Assembly (NCBI GenBank): GCA_023974075.1
Contig: JAMFTG010000743.1
Location: 39,203-103,202 of the forward strand
DNA length: 64,000 nucleotides
DNA from: Chaenocephalus aceratus
Taxonomy: Eukaryota > Chordata > Actinopteri > Perciformes > Channichthyidae
Direction: 5' to 3'
Part shown: positions 10,907-23,077 of the stretch, piece after piece
Position numbering within the stretch: position 1 is the stretch's first letter
How the letters are laid out: each line of letters begins with the position of its first letter
The notes under the pieces: generated by a model
Databases searched by the model: none
Seen by the model: the letters and a program-made list of their open reading frames with translations, nothing else
What the model was told of the DNA's origin: nothing
Position numbers and translations under genes: made by a program

Positions 10907-11554
10907 CTCTGCAGTTTTCCAAGAGATTGTTGCCTGAGCACCAGCCAGCTTTAAAGGAGAGAAACCTCCAGCAGCTGCTGCTGATCAGCACTGATTGTCT
11001 CTCTGCACAGAAGAAAACACCATTTATCTGAGATTAAACTCTGAGAATGAGGAGTTTTTCATGGAGCTTGTTGTGCATTTATGATTACTAGAGACCATCT
11101 TTTTAAATTCACATTATGTTCAAATCAGTAAAGGAATATTGCATTTGAGAGGGTATAGCAACTACAACAAATAACAAGCCCTCCCCCTGAAAAACAAAGA
11201 TCTTTATTAACATTTTATATTGTTGCCTAAAAACAATTTCACACAAGGTAAAAACTCTGAAAAAGTTATAGTAAATATCCAAAATATCCCTCCTCTTCAG
11301 AAAACTAAAAATGCAATCACCACATTTTACAACCCCCTTCCCTAAACACATATTTTGTAGAAGAAAAGAAAACAGGGTTATTTTATAGCCTTCTTCCTTC
11401 ATTTCATTTAATTTCAAACCTTTATTTATACAGATAAAATCCCATTGAGATCATTGATCTCTTTTCCAAGGGAGACCTGTTCAAGTAGTTCTACATGAAA
11501 CATAAAAGCATAAACAGAACAACAAAAGGACATCATACAGCATCATTTACAAAA

Positions 11555-12292
11555 TTATCCACATAAACAGGTACCAACAGCTTCCGATTGAGTAGCATCC
11601 AACCGAGCTTTAAAAACATTTAGTGGCACCAGATTGTTCAGTTTCCATTTAATTTGCAGACTATTCCAAGACAGAGGAGCTGCGCATCTAAAAGCTGTCT
11701 TCCCTAAGACAGTCCTAGCAGTTGGCACATTTAATAAAACCACAGCATTCGATCTCAGGCAGTAGCCACTTACAATTCTCCGTGAGATCAGGGAGCAGAT
11801 ATAAGATGGAAGTTTCCCTAGCATGGCTTTGTATATAAAAATGTACCAGTGACTGAGCCTCCGTACAGTTAGTGAAAGCAAACCAGCCCTTGCATACAGG
11901 GTACAGTGATGGGTTAATGCTTTACAGTTTGTCACAAATCTCAGTGCACTGTGATACGCAGCATCTAACTTGACCAGGCAATTGGCAGGTGCATTCATAT
12001 AGACCAGATCCCCATAGTCCAGCACAGGTAAAAAGGTCACAGTGACTAGCCTTTTCCTGGCCTCCAGCGAGAAACAGGACTTGTTTCTGAAAAAGAACCC
12101 TAGCCTAACCCTCAGCTTTTTTAGCAGGTTATTGACATGAAGTTTAAAAGAGAGACAATCATCAAGCCAGATACCAAGGTATTTGTAACAGGCAACAACT
12201 TCAAGTTTTGTTCCTTGCGTAGTTACAATATCTAAAACAGGCTCTGGTGTCTTTTTTGCTTTTGAAAAGAGCATTACCTTGGTTTTATCCAC
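11555..12292 (-). pseudogene. LINE reverse transcriptase C-terminal part
   Basis: 245 codons beginning MDKTKVMLFSKAKK, a post-palm RT region (KYLGIWLDD, LDYGDLVY), followed by the C-terminal domain typical of L2/CR1/Rex1 LINEs (LPSYICSL, PLSWNSLQ). It follows the upstream part after a small deletion of the YADD region. Downstream (11399-11554) is a 3' UTR ending in an AT-rich tail (TATAAATAAAGG). Confidence 0.82.
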
Positions 12293-12306
12293 ATTTAAAA
12301 GAAGCT

Positions 12307-14628
12307 TTAATTCAGAGAACTGAATTGGGACCTTTCAGAGAGGTAGTTCACAAACCACCCCACTGCAAGGCTGGATATGCCAATACTGAGTAGCCTCTGC
12401 TTTAAGATGAGATGATCAACGGTGTCAAACGCTTTGGAAAGGTCAATAAACAGAGCTGCACAACTCTGCTTATTATCTAAAATACTAGTAATGTCATTCA
12501 CCACTTTCATTGTGGCAGTGATGGTGCTGTGTTTCTTTCTGAAGCCTGACTGATGATTAGACAGGATGTCATTTGTACATAAAAACTCCTTTACCTGTTC
12601 ACTAACTAGGCGTTCAAGAACCTTAGCCAGAACTGACAATTTAGAGATTGGCCTATAGTTATTTAAAATAGTTGCCTCCCCTCCTTTCAGTAAAGGCAAG
12701 ACATAAGCAGACTTCCATACTTTTGGAATTGTATTTGTGCTAAGGGAGAGGTTAAAAAGAGAAGTAAGAGGTGGAGCAATAAAATCTGCAGCTATCTTTA
12801 AAAAGAAAGGTTCTAAGTTATCCGGGCCAGCCGGTTTCCTAGGATCTAGCTTAGATAAGGCTTCATGAACAACATCAACAGTAAAAGGGGTAAAACTGAA
12901 AGGGTTTTCCAGACCACGTTGTTCAGAGTCACAGACTATAGTGTTCACAGAAGCAGAGTTAGTGACAGAATCAAATAGAGAACCACAGGACACAAAATGC
13001 TCATTAAAGCAATTTAGCATAGTGGCCCTGTCCGATATAGAGCCAGATGCTGTGGTGAGGCACGGAGGTAGCTCATTACGGATCTCACCGGTTGATATCG
13101 ATTTTATTGCTTTCCAAAATTTCCTAGGATTATTTAGGTTTTCTGTGGTAACTGACAAATAGTACTTCAACTTTGCACTTTTGACATTTGAAGTGAAGCT
13201 ATTCCTTAGCTGCCTAAAACGCAGCCATTCTATCTCTGAGCCTGATTTTCTAGCCTTTGCCCAGGCCTTGTTTCTCTCATGAAGGAGACTAGACAGCTCA
13301 GCAGAAAACCAAGGATTGTCTCGTCCCTTTACTCTAAATGTACGCAGGGGTGCATGTCTATCAATGATCTCCATAAAACCAAGATAAAAATAAGACCATG
13401 CGGTTTCTACATCAGCACACAGATCGATTTTACCCCAATCAAAATCAAACAGATCATGCACAAAACCCTGCTCCACAAAATGTGTTTTGTCTCTCTTGAT
13501 GATAATGCGAGGTTTAACCTTTTGGACCTTAGTGTCCCTAATTGTGGCTACAACACAGTGATCGCTCAGATCATTTGCAAATACTCCCACAGACGAATAT
13601 TTATGATCAACATTAGTTAAAATGAGATCAATTAGGGAGGATTTATTAGGGGACTTAATATTTGGGCGAGTAGGAATGTCCACAATCTGAGTAACATTCA
13701 ATGAGATACAAAGGTTTTTAAAATCCTCTGACACTGCAGTTAACCAGTCCCAGTTAAAATATCCAAGTAGCACTATTTCCTTGTATTCTAGTTGTGATAA
13801 AAGATTTGCTAGTGAAGACAAGGAGTATTTGACAGCTGAGGGGGGTCTGTAGCGGCCCACCACCATGACCTGTTGACCATTTGCCACTTCTATATTTAAG
13901 GCTAAAAATTCAAATTGCTTACTGACCGATTTGGAAACTAATGTGGTTACACTGAGCTTATTCTTAACATAAATTGCAACGCCACCACCTTTATTAGGCC
14001 GGTCGGTACGATACACATTAAAACCATTTAAGGCAATGTCAGAGGCCAAAATAGACTTATTTAGCCATGTTTCAGATAAGACAATGACGTCAGCGTCAGT
14101 TGATTTTGCCCAGATACGGACAAAATCTAGTTTACCTAACAGACTGCGCACATTCAAGTGGATGAAACCCAACCCAGACCTAGCTTTAAAATCAGCAGGA
14201 GTAGCGATCTGACTATTACTACTGGGCGGACCAGGGTTAGGTTGTACATTTCCTGACAGTAATAACAACAAAAAAAACAGGCATCTTTTCCTCTTAAATG
14301 ACACACATACATTGTCATCTAATTTAGAAACACCGGAAAAGTCTGCGAGAGTGTGATTAGAGCTTAAGAAGCAGTCCTGAAGAACCATCATCGCAGGAAA
14401 ATAAAAAAGACAAACATATTTTGTCGAGCAGATTGACTGTGACAAGGCAACCGGTAATTGTTTGAGCAACACATCCGAACCTTTGCAGGGGATGCCCACT
14501 GCGGGTGGCAGAACAGACCTGAATCCAGTAGACTTCTTAGAATGACTAGAGATCTTCTCATAGTACAAAACAGTTAACAGGCACAGCAGAATCCCGATAT
14601 GGGCCATTTTCCCAGACCAGCAGAGCAT
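12307..14628 (-). pseudogene. LINE ORF2 N-terminal part: endonuclease plus reverse transcriptase start
   Basis: 773 codons. Residues 1-120 are a leader with hydrophobic stretches. Residues 124-134 are SGNVQPNPGP(P), resembling a viral 2A/CHYSEL ribosome-skipping motif as reported in some CR1/L2 elements. Residues about 150-370 are an AP-type endonuclease (IHLNVRSLLGK, SETWL, RPNKGGGVAIY), but the usual GDFN catalytic motif reads GYFN. From about 640 it is a reverse transcriptase (YRPIS, LSKAFDTVDH). The frame ends at SERSQFSSLN: the palm segment that should carry the YADD box is deleted before 12292. Dead as an autonomous element. Confidence 0.85.
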
Positions 14629-14835
14629 CCGGATAGGCGTGCAAGCAGGCCGGAAATGTGGAGGCGCTCCGTTCTCCTCGCGATATCCCCGGTGCAGAAC
14701 CTCCTCAGTACAGCAGGATAGGCGAAGCAGGACCAGCTCGAGGCATAGAGGCGCTCCGGTCTCTCAGCGATATCCCCGTGGTAAAACGTCCTCGGCACCG
14801 TAGAGCACGACAGGTGGAGCAGGTGGATACAGGCC

Positions 14836-16072
14836 TCCGCTACAGCAGGTGTAAAGTGAGTGACGAGAAGCACCTGGTAGGGATCTTGCCAACGATTGGA
14901 TTTCCAGCTCTTTCTCCGGAAATCCTTGATCAGCACGAAGTCGCCGGGTTGAAGGCGGTGAAGCGGACCAGTGGCTGTCGCTAAAGTGGATGATAGGTTA
15001 ACACAATATGACAACATAGCATCCTCACACAAAGTTGTGGAGGGAAGAGGACATCCTGGAGCCTTGAGTCCAATCTGTGGAGGAGCCCCAAAAAGGATTT
15101 CAAATGGGCTGAGTTGACTCCGTGTTCTTTTCCGCATCCTCATGTACATCAGCACACTGGGCAGAGCTTGTGTCCATGACAGACCTGTGTCTGCACAGCA
15201 TTTTGCTAGTTTGTAGAACTGGTCTACCAGAATTTTGCATAATGCAGATTAGGCATGCTTCACAGTGCTTTTGAGCTGTTACTGTGAACCCCCTTGTGAA
15301 CCACTCCTGATTAATAGACTCTAACATCCCCCCTTTTGACCCCATGTGTCAACTTAGCGAAATGAGGGAAAAAATGTCTGGGAAGACATGGATTGGAATT
15401 TGGGCCAACCCAGGTGCTGGATTTTGGGTCAAAAACAGTCCCAGCAGCCTTCCATTGAGCCTTCTCAACTGGCGTAGCTAGCTGCTGCATGGAAGTCAGT
15501 GATGACATTTTATCAGTGAAGGAGGAGACAGGGATTTTAACAAATGAGTGTGCGTGAGGTGCGAGAGGAGTCAGAGCAGCTGCCTTTGCGGCTGAGTCAG
15601 CAGACGCATTTCCTAGGGAAACTGGGTCTGTACTGCTTGCGTGTGCGGCACATTTACAGACTGCAACCTCAGATGGGAGCAGAATGGCGTCTAGTAAGCC
15701 TGCAACTAGTACATGGTTAAGTACTGGTTTGCCATCAGATTTCAGAAATTGTCTACACTTCCAAATAGCCCCAAAATCGTGTACTACCCCGAAAGCATAT
15801 CGTGAGTCAGTGTAAATAGTCACGGTTTTGCCTTCTGCAAACGTGCAGGCTTCAGTTAGTGCGATGAGCTCTGCTGCCTGTGCTGAGAGGTGACATGGAA
15901 GCGGTCCAGAACGGAGTACAGCAGAATCTGAAATAACAGAAAAACCCACCCGATTAGTGCCCCCTTGGTCGCGAGAGGCAGACCCATCAACATACAAAAT
16001 GAGGTCAGCGTTGGTCAGAGGAACGTCTTTTAAGTCCAAACAATAAAAACCTGTCTGTCTTTTAAGTCCGGT
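14836..16072 (-). pseudogene. pol: ERV pol fragment: RNase H and integrase
   Basis: Decayed - strand retroviral pol. 16039-15311 encodes RNase H (LYVDGSASRDQGG, AELIALTEAC, IYTDSRYAF, ASADSAAKAAA) and runs into the integrase zinc-finger region (HFAKLTHG). 15345-15100 continues the zinc finger (QKHCEACLICIMQNSGRP). 15155 to about 14836 encodes the integrase C-terminus (SPFEILFGAPP, LQPGDFVLIKDFRRKSWK). The catalytic core between zinc finger and C-terminus is missing. The motifs fit gammaretrovirus-like fish ERVs. No env or 3' LTR follows; the fragment abuts LINE sequence. Confidence 0.8.
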
Positions 16073-16720
16073 CTAGGTGTGCACACCATGGAAAGTACGT
16101 CAACCGTCTTCAGGCAATGTTCAAACTAAATGAAGTCTCTCCTTTTGAAACATCATGTGTTGAAATAAACACCTGCAGTTCAAAAATAAAAAATGAATTG
16201 CCTAATATTTTTTGTTGTGAAATCAATTAATTTCTTTCTTTAAAGGCAAAAACATGAAAAAGCTAAGAGAAAAACCCTATTGAATACAATATTATTTGGA
16301 GCAACTTAATTTATAAATGGTTGTCAACTTAAAAACATGTGTTCATGTTCAACATGTGGTAATTAAGTACATACAATTTAAGATTATATTTAAATCATAC
16401 GGTAAAACAAGTTGGAACTTTTGGAGTAATCCCTTAAAAACTTGTGTTTATGCTACCAATTATTAAGTAAGTGGTAATTGAAAACACCTCTGATTGTAGA
16501 GGAAAAGCCTTCTCCCCTAACTCAAATAACTTTGTTGCTTTAACAACATTTCAATAGAAGTTGTCTTAACTCAATAACCATCGATGCAACCTATTGCCTT
16601 GATTTTCTTTGTTTAGCCAAGGCATTTGTTAGAGTGTACGTAGACTGGGCCTCCCATATAACCTGGCTGAGCCGATATAAAAACCAATCAGCAAATAACT
16701 TTTCAATACATTATTGATTA
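16073..16720. other. Non-coding stretch inside ERV
   Basis: AT-rich sequence without a recognisable gene. It replaces the reverse transcriptase core expected between the RNase H and RT remnants of this ERV. Confidence 0.5.
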
Positions 16721-17208
16721 CTATTTTTGAGGTACTTTTAGGTTGGCAGTAAACATAAGTCATAGGTACATGGTGTACTTTTCCTTCACTACATGTATGT
16801 AATACCTTTAGTTACTTCACAGATGTGGATGAATGATGTGAAATATAATCAAGTGTTAAATCAGACTTTAGTTCCACCTGGAGTAAATCCACAAGCTACC
16901 CTGCAGTCTACAAAGTACTTCAGACTAGCTGCACCTTCACCAGCTTTGAGAACACTTTCATGATCAATCATTATAAAACACATCATATATATTATTCTGA
17001 AATGGACCAATCTGCACAACGACTACTTTTACTGTCTTTACTTTCACTATATTCTGATAATACTTTTCTACTTTTACTTGAGGAACATTTTGAATGCAGG
17101 ACTGTTACTGTAACACTCTGGTACTTCTACTTTTACTCAAGTACAAGATCTGAGTACTTCTAATTTCACTACAATATCTGAGTACTTATTCCACTTCTGG
17201 TAGTGTAT
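16720..17208. mobile_element. Probable hAT-type non-autonomous element
   Basis: The right part has the fish-typical run of TTTTACTTGAGGAACATTTT, ACTTTTACTCAAGTACAAGA and TGAGTACTTATTCCACTTCT, resembling the end of a widespread hAT-like MITE. The left terminus is unclear. The assignment is from memory of the motif, not from an alignment. Confidence 0.45.
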
Positions 17209-17523
17209 TAGTCTGAATTGTAGCTACAAAATCACACAGCGCTCAGAGCTGCATAAAAATAGAATAATATGTACACGTGTGTACAATGATTTGTAGGTAA
17301 TTTTGACTACTCAAGACACCTCACTTATACATCTTCAAAGTATTGGCTTTCAGAATATTAACCTTGTTTCGGCAAATTCAGATGATAAATACAACTTTGA
17401 AGCTTGTAACGGCATAATTACAAGCAGAGAACGGACTAATGTAACATCACAGCAAGCATAACAACAGCCGTGTGTTATGAACACATACGCAAGAATGACA
17501 TCATCTGTCGCTTAGTGACTTTT

Positions 17524-17890
17524 TTAACATTTAGTCTTAACACAAACGTGTGAATGTGTAAGGTTTACCATTATATTCAAATGTGAACAAAAATTGACTG
17601 TCTTTGTGTACCGGAACACTGAAAAAAATGCATTTGAGACATCTATGGCAGTAAATATGTTGCAGAGGCTGGAACTTGGGAAATAATCAGATAAGAATTC
17701 CGGACGAGCGTGCATGCACAGCTGCATTTACATCGTAAATCCTGGACAAATCTCCACTCGTCAGGAGGTTTGTCTCTGATCTCTTTGACAGGAAACACTG
17801 GAATCGTTACACGGAATAATGACCCCTTGTTTAAGCAGAGAGGTAAACACTGGCCGAATGCCATCAACAGCTTCACGTTTCAATGAGTAC
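17524..17890 (-). pseudogene. pol: ERV reverse transcriptase remnant
   Basis: Frameshifted and stop-containing fragments of a retroviral RT N-terminal half. Successive frames contain PVKEIRDKPPDEWRFVQDLR and AIDVSNAFFSV (degenerate form of the IDLSNAFF motif), then a region resembling the T-L-C end of motif A. Belongs to the same - strand ERV as the RNase H fragment. Confidence 0.65.
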
Positions 17891-18485
17891 GGGACGGAAC
17901 GTGAACATTAACCCTACGTCATATCTGTGAGCTGCCCAGAGTGAGTATGGCACATCTGAAAGCGCGGCAGGAAGCTCAGAGATATGAGAATTACCTTATC
18001 CTCAACCAACAGCAATGTGCGCAGAACGGCTACGTTCGTGCACATTTTCATTTGATACACGTCACGTGACATAGAGTACATGACATATTCTGTGTGTGTA
18101 GGTGCCCAATCAGTGACTGACTCCCAATCTTTAACGATTGGACCCAAATCCCTCCATCTATCAGTGGGGCCCCCTGGCTAGTGAAATGTGTGGACCGCCC
18201 CTGGGATTTGACACAGCTGGTTGTGTCTTGTGTGTGTGTGTGAGTCTAACAGAGATAGCGCTACCCAGCGAATTCCAATACATTTTTAAACATGAGCTCA
18301 TCATTCACACATTCTAACAGAAAAACTCTCATCATAGCATTTACACGGATCTTTCAACCACGTTAGCAGTACAATGCAAAATGAGAAGCCTCCACACAGC
18401 AGGTGGAAAACCACGTTGACCAGTCAAACGCAACAACGCCTGAGAATCAGGATATGTCAGCAGCCCATTGATACACATTCACCAG

Positions 18486-18850
18486 TTATTTATCATCAAA
18501 TGACACTTTTTGAACCATCGTAGGAGATGGCTGTCGGACTTTAAGACCCTCATTTGTGGAAAAATGAGGTCCAAGCCGAACCGGAGAATCAGATCTCTGC
18601 CCAGTAAATGTATTGGGCAGGCAGATGATAAAATAACTGTTTTTTACTGATGTGGGAAATGGATGACTCATCACCGTTATCTTTACTCTGAAGTGGTACA
18701 GAAACGTCTCCTCTACAGTTACCCAGCTCCTATTGAGTGAATACATCTACCACTAAATTTGCATTCAGGCAAATCTACCCTTTTTTACCACAGAATGTGT
18801 AGCCCCAGAATCAACCAAAAATGTGTGGGACATTTCTTAACGCAAACATT
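18486..18850 (-). pseudogene. pro: ERV protease remnant (possible)
   Basis: Between gag and RT remnants, in the right place and on the same strand. The translated pieces resemble the C-terminal end of a retroviral protease (a GRDL-type stretch in one frame). Heavily decayed, with stops in each frame. Called mainly from position. Confidence 0.35.
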
Positions 18851-19005
18851 CACTGTCATATTTCAAATATGTACCCTTTTTAACCACAGACATGTCCTCT
18901 AATTCTTCTAATTTCTCAATAGCATGTATGATGCGTGTGTGTGTGTGTGTGTGTGTGTCACTTCCCTGGTTAGATGCTGCTGGCATGGGTTCCGTCTCCC
19001 CCGAC

Positions 19006-19907
19006 CGAATTCCCTCCTCCTCCACTCCCTCCCTCGACTGTCAGTTTGAAGAATTGTCTTTGTTGTGGTCCGATTTATCCGATCAAAAGTTCTTTTTCTG
19101 CTTCTCGTGTGGGCATTCAGCGATCCGATGACCCGTCTGTCCGCAGTTAAAACAGCGATTGTGGTTATTGCGGCCTCTGCCTTTTCCTCCCCGGCCACGG
19201 AAACCCCCTTCTCTGCCCTGGCCATCACTTTGGGTCCAGGTGGTTGTAATAGCCTGGACCATGGTCAGCTGGCCGGGGAAAGGGGAGCATGTAGTTATTC
19301 CTTTTTGGAGGTGTTCTTTTCTGTAGAGTTCAGCTTTCTTCGCGTCTCTTTTCTTTTTCTCTCTCTTGTCATGGATCTTTTCCAGTCCTGCTTCTTCTTC
19401 TTCATTTTCTTTTCTCTGTCTCTCTTCGTCTCTGCCCCCTCTCTGTGCGTCTTGCTGTGCAGCTGCTCCAGCGGCGGCTGGTATGCTGACCTCTGGTCCA
19501 GCAGCAGCAGGCCCTCCAGCAGCCTCTTCAGCAGGTAGAAGACGGGGGGAGGAAGGGGGGAATGGGGATCCAAGGTGAGGGAGAGGGTCCCGCACGCCTG
19601 AAAACAGAGGATAGAGGGAAGCATGTGGTTTATATTGTGGAGGAAACACAAAACACTTTTTCTCTTCCTTTTCACCTTTATCCTCAGCCTGTATCTTTTT
19701 TATTGCCGCGGCCAATTGCCTTCTTTCACGGCACTCTGCTTCATCCTCCCAGTATTTTAAACACTTTCTATGAGTGTCCAGTTTTTCCAAGTCTTTTACT
19801 TTAATTGTACTCTTCTTTTTCATCCCATCTCCATACTCTTGTAATTTATCTCCCAGGTTTTTGATTTTTAATTTACTCAAAGAACCTCCCTTAGGAAATC
19901 CGAACAT
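19006..19907 (-). pseudogene. gag: ERV gag fragment: matrix-like and nucleocapsid
   Basis: One long frame starting MFGFPKGGSLSKLKIKNLGD. A charged helical N-terminal part is followed by a proline/alanine-rich linker, a long Lys/Glu-rich segment and a nucleocapsid zinc knuckle of CX2CX4HX4C type (CFNCGQTGHRIAEC) near residue 260. The distance is too short for a full capsid domain, so capsid is deleted or replaced. A (GT)n run interrupts the region downstream near 18938-18958. Confidence 0.7.
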
Positions 19908-20359
19908 TTCCGTCCATATATTTAATTTAGACAGACTTCCTTCACCATATTTTGCTCACATGACATCAACAATCGGACCCTCAGGAGGCTGTACACACCC
20001 CCTCCCCTGCTTTGCTCCCATAACAAAGTCTTTTAAAGTGTTACCAAAACACTCCGTGTTACAAAAACACTATTTTTCATCCGTCGATGCCAGATATTAC
20101 AAATATCTCTGCTTTCGAGCAGTCCCTCTCATAAATGTCATGGAGTTTAATTACGTTTAACTTTAAACAATTTAGACGTTGTACACCTAACCCGTATTGA
20201 AAGCCCTTTGAGTTCGTTGGATCTCGTGAAGTCAATCGGTTCCACCCCTCGCGCTGGTCCCCTCGTCCGTACGGTTTATGTCGGGGTAGAGGAGGATCCA
20301 AAGATCCCGGAGCTAGCAGCCACCAGCGTCCGGAGGTGTCCCCAATCGAACATACAGAG

Positions 20360-20588
20360 ATCCTGCCGACAACGCCATTTGTTATGGAAATCTAGGACCC
20401 AAACACGGCTGGAGAGTACAAGTCACTTGTGATCAAAACAAATAAATGGTGAATCGAGAAAAGCTGTCTTTTGGTTATTTATTTGAAGCTTCAAATACAC
20501 GATACAATAATATAATGTCACAAGTCGGACAGAGTGTAAGAAAGTCTGCCCGAGAGTGCGCAGAACAAGGGAAAAGCAAAGGTTATAT
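20360..20588 (-). mobile_element. ERV primer-binding site and truncated 5' LTR
   Basis: On the - strand the LTR ends ...CCATAACA at 20380, and two bases later comes a TGGCGTTGTCGGCAGGAT primer-binding-site candidate (20377-20360). The LTR contains AATAAATAA (near 20478) and a TATATAA box near its upstream end (about 20588), where an L2 fragment replaces the rest of U3. No tRNA was assigned. Confidence 0.6.
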
Positions 20589-20925
20589 AGGGCTCAGTGC
20601 TCGGACCTATTTTGTTCACATTATATATGCTTCCGTTAGGCAATATTATAAGGAATCATTCTGTAAACTTTCATTGTTATGCGGATGATACTCAACTATA
20701 TTTATCAATCAAGCCTGATGAAATTAATCATCTAAATAAAATTCAAGACTGCCTTAAGGACTTAAAAACGTGGATGACCTTAAACTTTTTGATGTTAAAC
20801 ACGACCAAAACTGAAGTTATTGTACTTGGCCCGAAGAATCTACGAAACAAATTATCTAAAGACATACTAACTATGGATGGCATTAATTTGGCCTCCAGTG
20901 AGACTGTAAGGAATCTGTGTGTCTG
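20589..20925 (+). pseudogene. L2-type LINE reverse transcriptase fragment
   Basis: About 110 codons of LINE RT from GSVLGPILFTLYMLPLGN through the YADDTQLYL catalytic box to KNLRNKLSKDIL, nearly identical to 21510-21800. Cut at both ends; the right end passes into unrelated GTGTGTCTGTGTG sequence and a GAA microsatellite (20961-20978). Confidence 0.85.
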
Positions 20926-21074
20926 TGTGAGTCTCAGTAGCCATAGCAGCTCTGTGGCCTTGAAGAAGAAGAAGAAGAAAATATAATATAATGATAATAG
21001 TAAAAGCACATCAGGAAATAAGAAGCATTTGGTTTAAGCATATGAAAGATATAATAAGAATGATATAGTTCAAA

Positions 21075-21257
21075 AATGTCCACTACAAAAGCAGGCCGCA
21101 GCCCGAACGCGAAGCCGCTCCGGTCTCTCCGTTACGCCCCCCGGGGTAAAATCTCGCCAGGACAGCAGCACACGACAAGTGGAAGCAGGTCCCTGCCACA
21201 GCACAACTGGGCAGGTGGAAAAAGGGGGCTCAAACAACAACGTGCAGCCGCTCCGTC
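21075..21257 (-). mobile_element. 5' end of the outer LINE (repeated GC-rich motif)
   Basis: GC-rich 5' region sharing motifs with 14640-14835 (GCGCTCCGGTCTCTC and similar). It is directly followed by the second copy of the TCTTCCT target duplication, so it probably marks the LINE 5' terminus. Confidence 0.5.
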
Positions 21258-21503
21258 TCTTCCTGTCATGCCTCACCTAAAATACCTGATTGCTCATGAA
21301 ACTTGAATTTTCAAGACGTAACAATAATGATGCTACTAAGAAACTAAAACTAAAATGTATAAAAATAATTATTTATTAATTATTTTCCAATTTGTATGGG
21401 TATTTTTGCCTGTAGAGACACTTAGTGGTATACATGAAATGGTGTGATTGTAGTGTTCCACAGACATGCAGTGAAAAATAAATGTCCTTTATCTTTCTTT
21501 CTA

Positions 21504-22994
21504 TGCTTCCTATATGCTTCCGTTGGGCAATATTGTGAGGAATCATTCTGTAAACTTTCATTGTTATGCGGATGATACTCAACTATATTTATCAATTAAG
21601 CCTGATGAAATTAATCATCTAAATAAAATTCAAGACTGCCTTAAGGACTTAAAAACGTGGATGACCTTAAACTTTTTGATGTTAAACACGACCAAATCTG
21701 AAGTTATTGTACTTGGCCCGAAGAATCTACGAAACAAATTATGTAAAGATATACTAACTATGGATGCCATTAATTTGGCCTCCAGTGAGACTGTAAGGAA
21801 TCTTGGTGTTATATTTGATCATGATTTATCCTTTAACGCCCACATAAAATCAATGTCAAGGACCGCCTACTTCCATCTACGTAACATTGCAAAAATCAGG
21901 CATATCTTGCCTCAAAACGATGCAGAGAAACTAGTCCATGCATTTGTTACTTCTAGGCTGGATTATTGTAACTCTTTATTATCAGGGAGTACCAAGAAGT
22001 CAGTCAAGTCGCTTCAGCTGATTCAAAATGCTGCAGCTCGTGTACTAACCAGAGTTAGGAAAAGGGACCACATTACTCCTGTTCTGGCTGCCTTACACTG
22101 GCTCCCTATAGAACACAGGATAGAATTTAAAATTCTTCTTCTTGCCTACAAAGCCCTTAATGGGCAGGCGCCATCTTACCTTAAAGAACTCATTATACCC
22201 TACTGTCCTACTAGGGCATTGCGTTCCAAGAATGCAGGGTTGTTGGTTGTTCCAAGAGTCTCTAAAAGTACAATGGGAGCCAGAGCCTTTTCTTATCAAG
22301 CTCCACATTTGTGGAATCAGCTTCCAGTTTGTGTTCGGGCGGCAGACACCCTATCCGTTTTTAAGAGTGCGCTTAAGACCTTCCTTTTTGATAAAGCTTA
22401 TAGTTTGGGCTGATTAGATTCAGCCTCTAGTTTTGCTGATATAGGCTTAGTTTGTCGGGGGACATCTTACTTCTTCCTTCTCTCTGTCTATACCTGTGTA
22501 CTCTCATGTTCCCATTAACCCAGCTTCCCCAAATGTCTTTCTTTTTGGTGTCTATATACGCCGGGATCCGGAGTCATGGATGATCCTGCGGTCCTGTGTC
22601 CTGGATCGCGAGCCCTGGATCGCGAGTCGTGGCTGTGGTCCTGGATCATCGGTCCTGGATGGATATCCTCGTGGATTCATCTTCCTATTATACACACATG
22701 CATTTCCAAACATTTGGACTACCTATGTTGCAAATGTATTATCTTTTCAATTTACACACGGCATCTATTGCACGTCTGTCCGTCCTGGGAGAGGGATCCC
22801 TCCTCTCTGCTGCTCTCCCTGAGGTTTCTCCCATTTTTCCCTTTAAACTGTGGGTTTTCTTCGGAAGTTTTTCCTTGTACGATGTGAGGGTCTAAGGACA
22901 GAGGGTGTCGTATTGTCATACTGATATTCTGTACACACTGTGAAGACCACTGAGACAAATGTAACATTTGTGATATTGGGCTATATAAATAAAC

Positions 22995-23061
<67 letters not shown>

Positions 23062-23071
23062 TATTGATTGA
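21504..23071 (+). mobile_element. 5'-truncated L2 (CR1-group) LINE
   Basis: Inserted in the fdxr intron between duplicated TTCTA (21499-21503 and 23072-23076). 21514-22413 encodes 299 codons of intact RT C-terminal half: YADDTQLYL, LGVIFDHDLSF, SRLDYCNSLLSG, ITPVLAALHWLPIEHRI, LWNQLPVCVR. A 3' UTR of about 570 bp follows, then a GATT microsatellite tail (about 22997-23071), the usual end of fish L2 elements. It lacks the endonuclease and the start of the RT. Confidence 0.9.
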
Positions 23072-23077
23072 TTCTAG

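Larger units (their letters stand above)
11399..21257 (-). mobile_element. CR1/L2-type LINE with nested ERV (composite insertion)
   Basis: Compared with the other units, foreign DNA lies between TCTTCCT at 11392-11398 and TCTTCCT at 21258-21264, a 7-bp target-site duplication. The outer element is a - strand LINE: 3' end at 11399, coding region 11555-14628, and a GC-rich 5' region of repeated motifs at 14640-14835 that resumes at about 21075-21257. Within that 5' region sit a decayed ERV (about 14836-20588) and an L2 fragment. The nesting order is inferred from the shared 5' region motif (GGCGCTCCGGTCTCTC and GCCGCTCCGGTCTCTC) on both sides. Confidence 0.65.

Noticed and set aside
19065..19538. 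+ strand frame of 157 codons in the ERV gag region
   Set aside because: Antisense shadow of the Lys/Glu-rich gag frame; low-complexity Phe/Ser/Leu composition.
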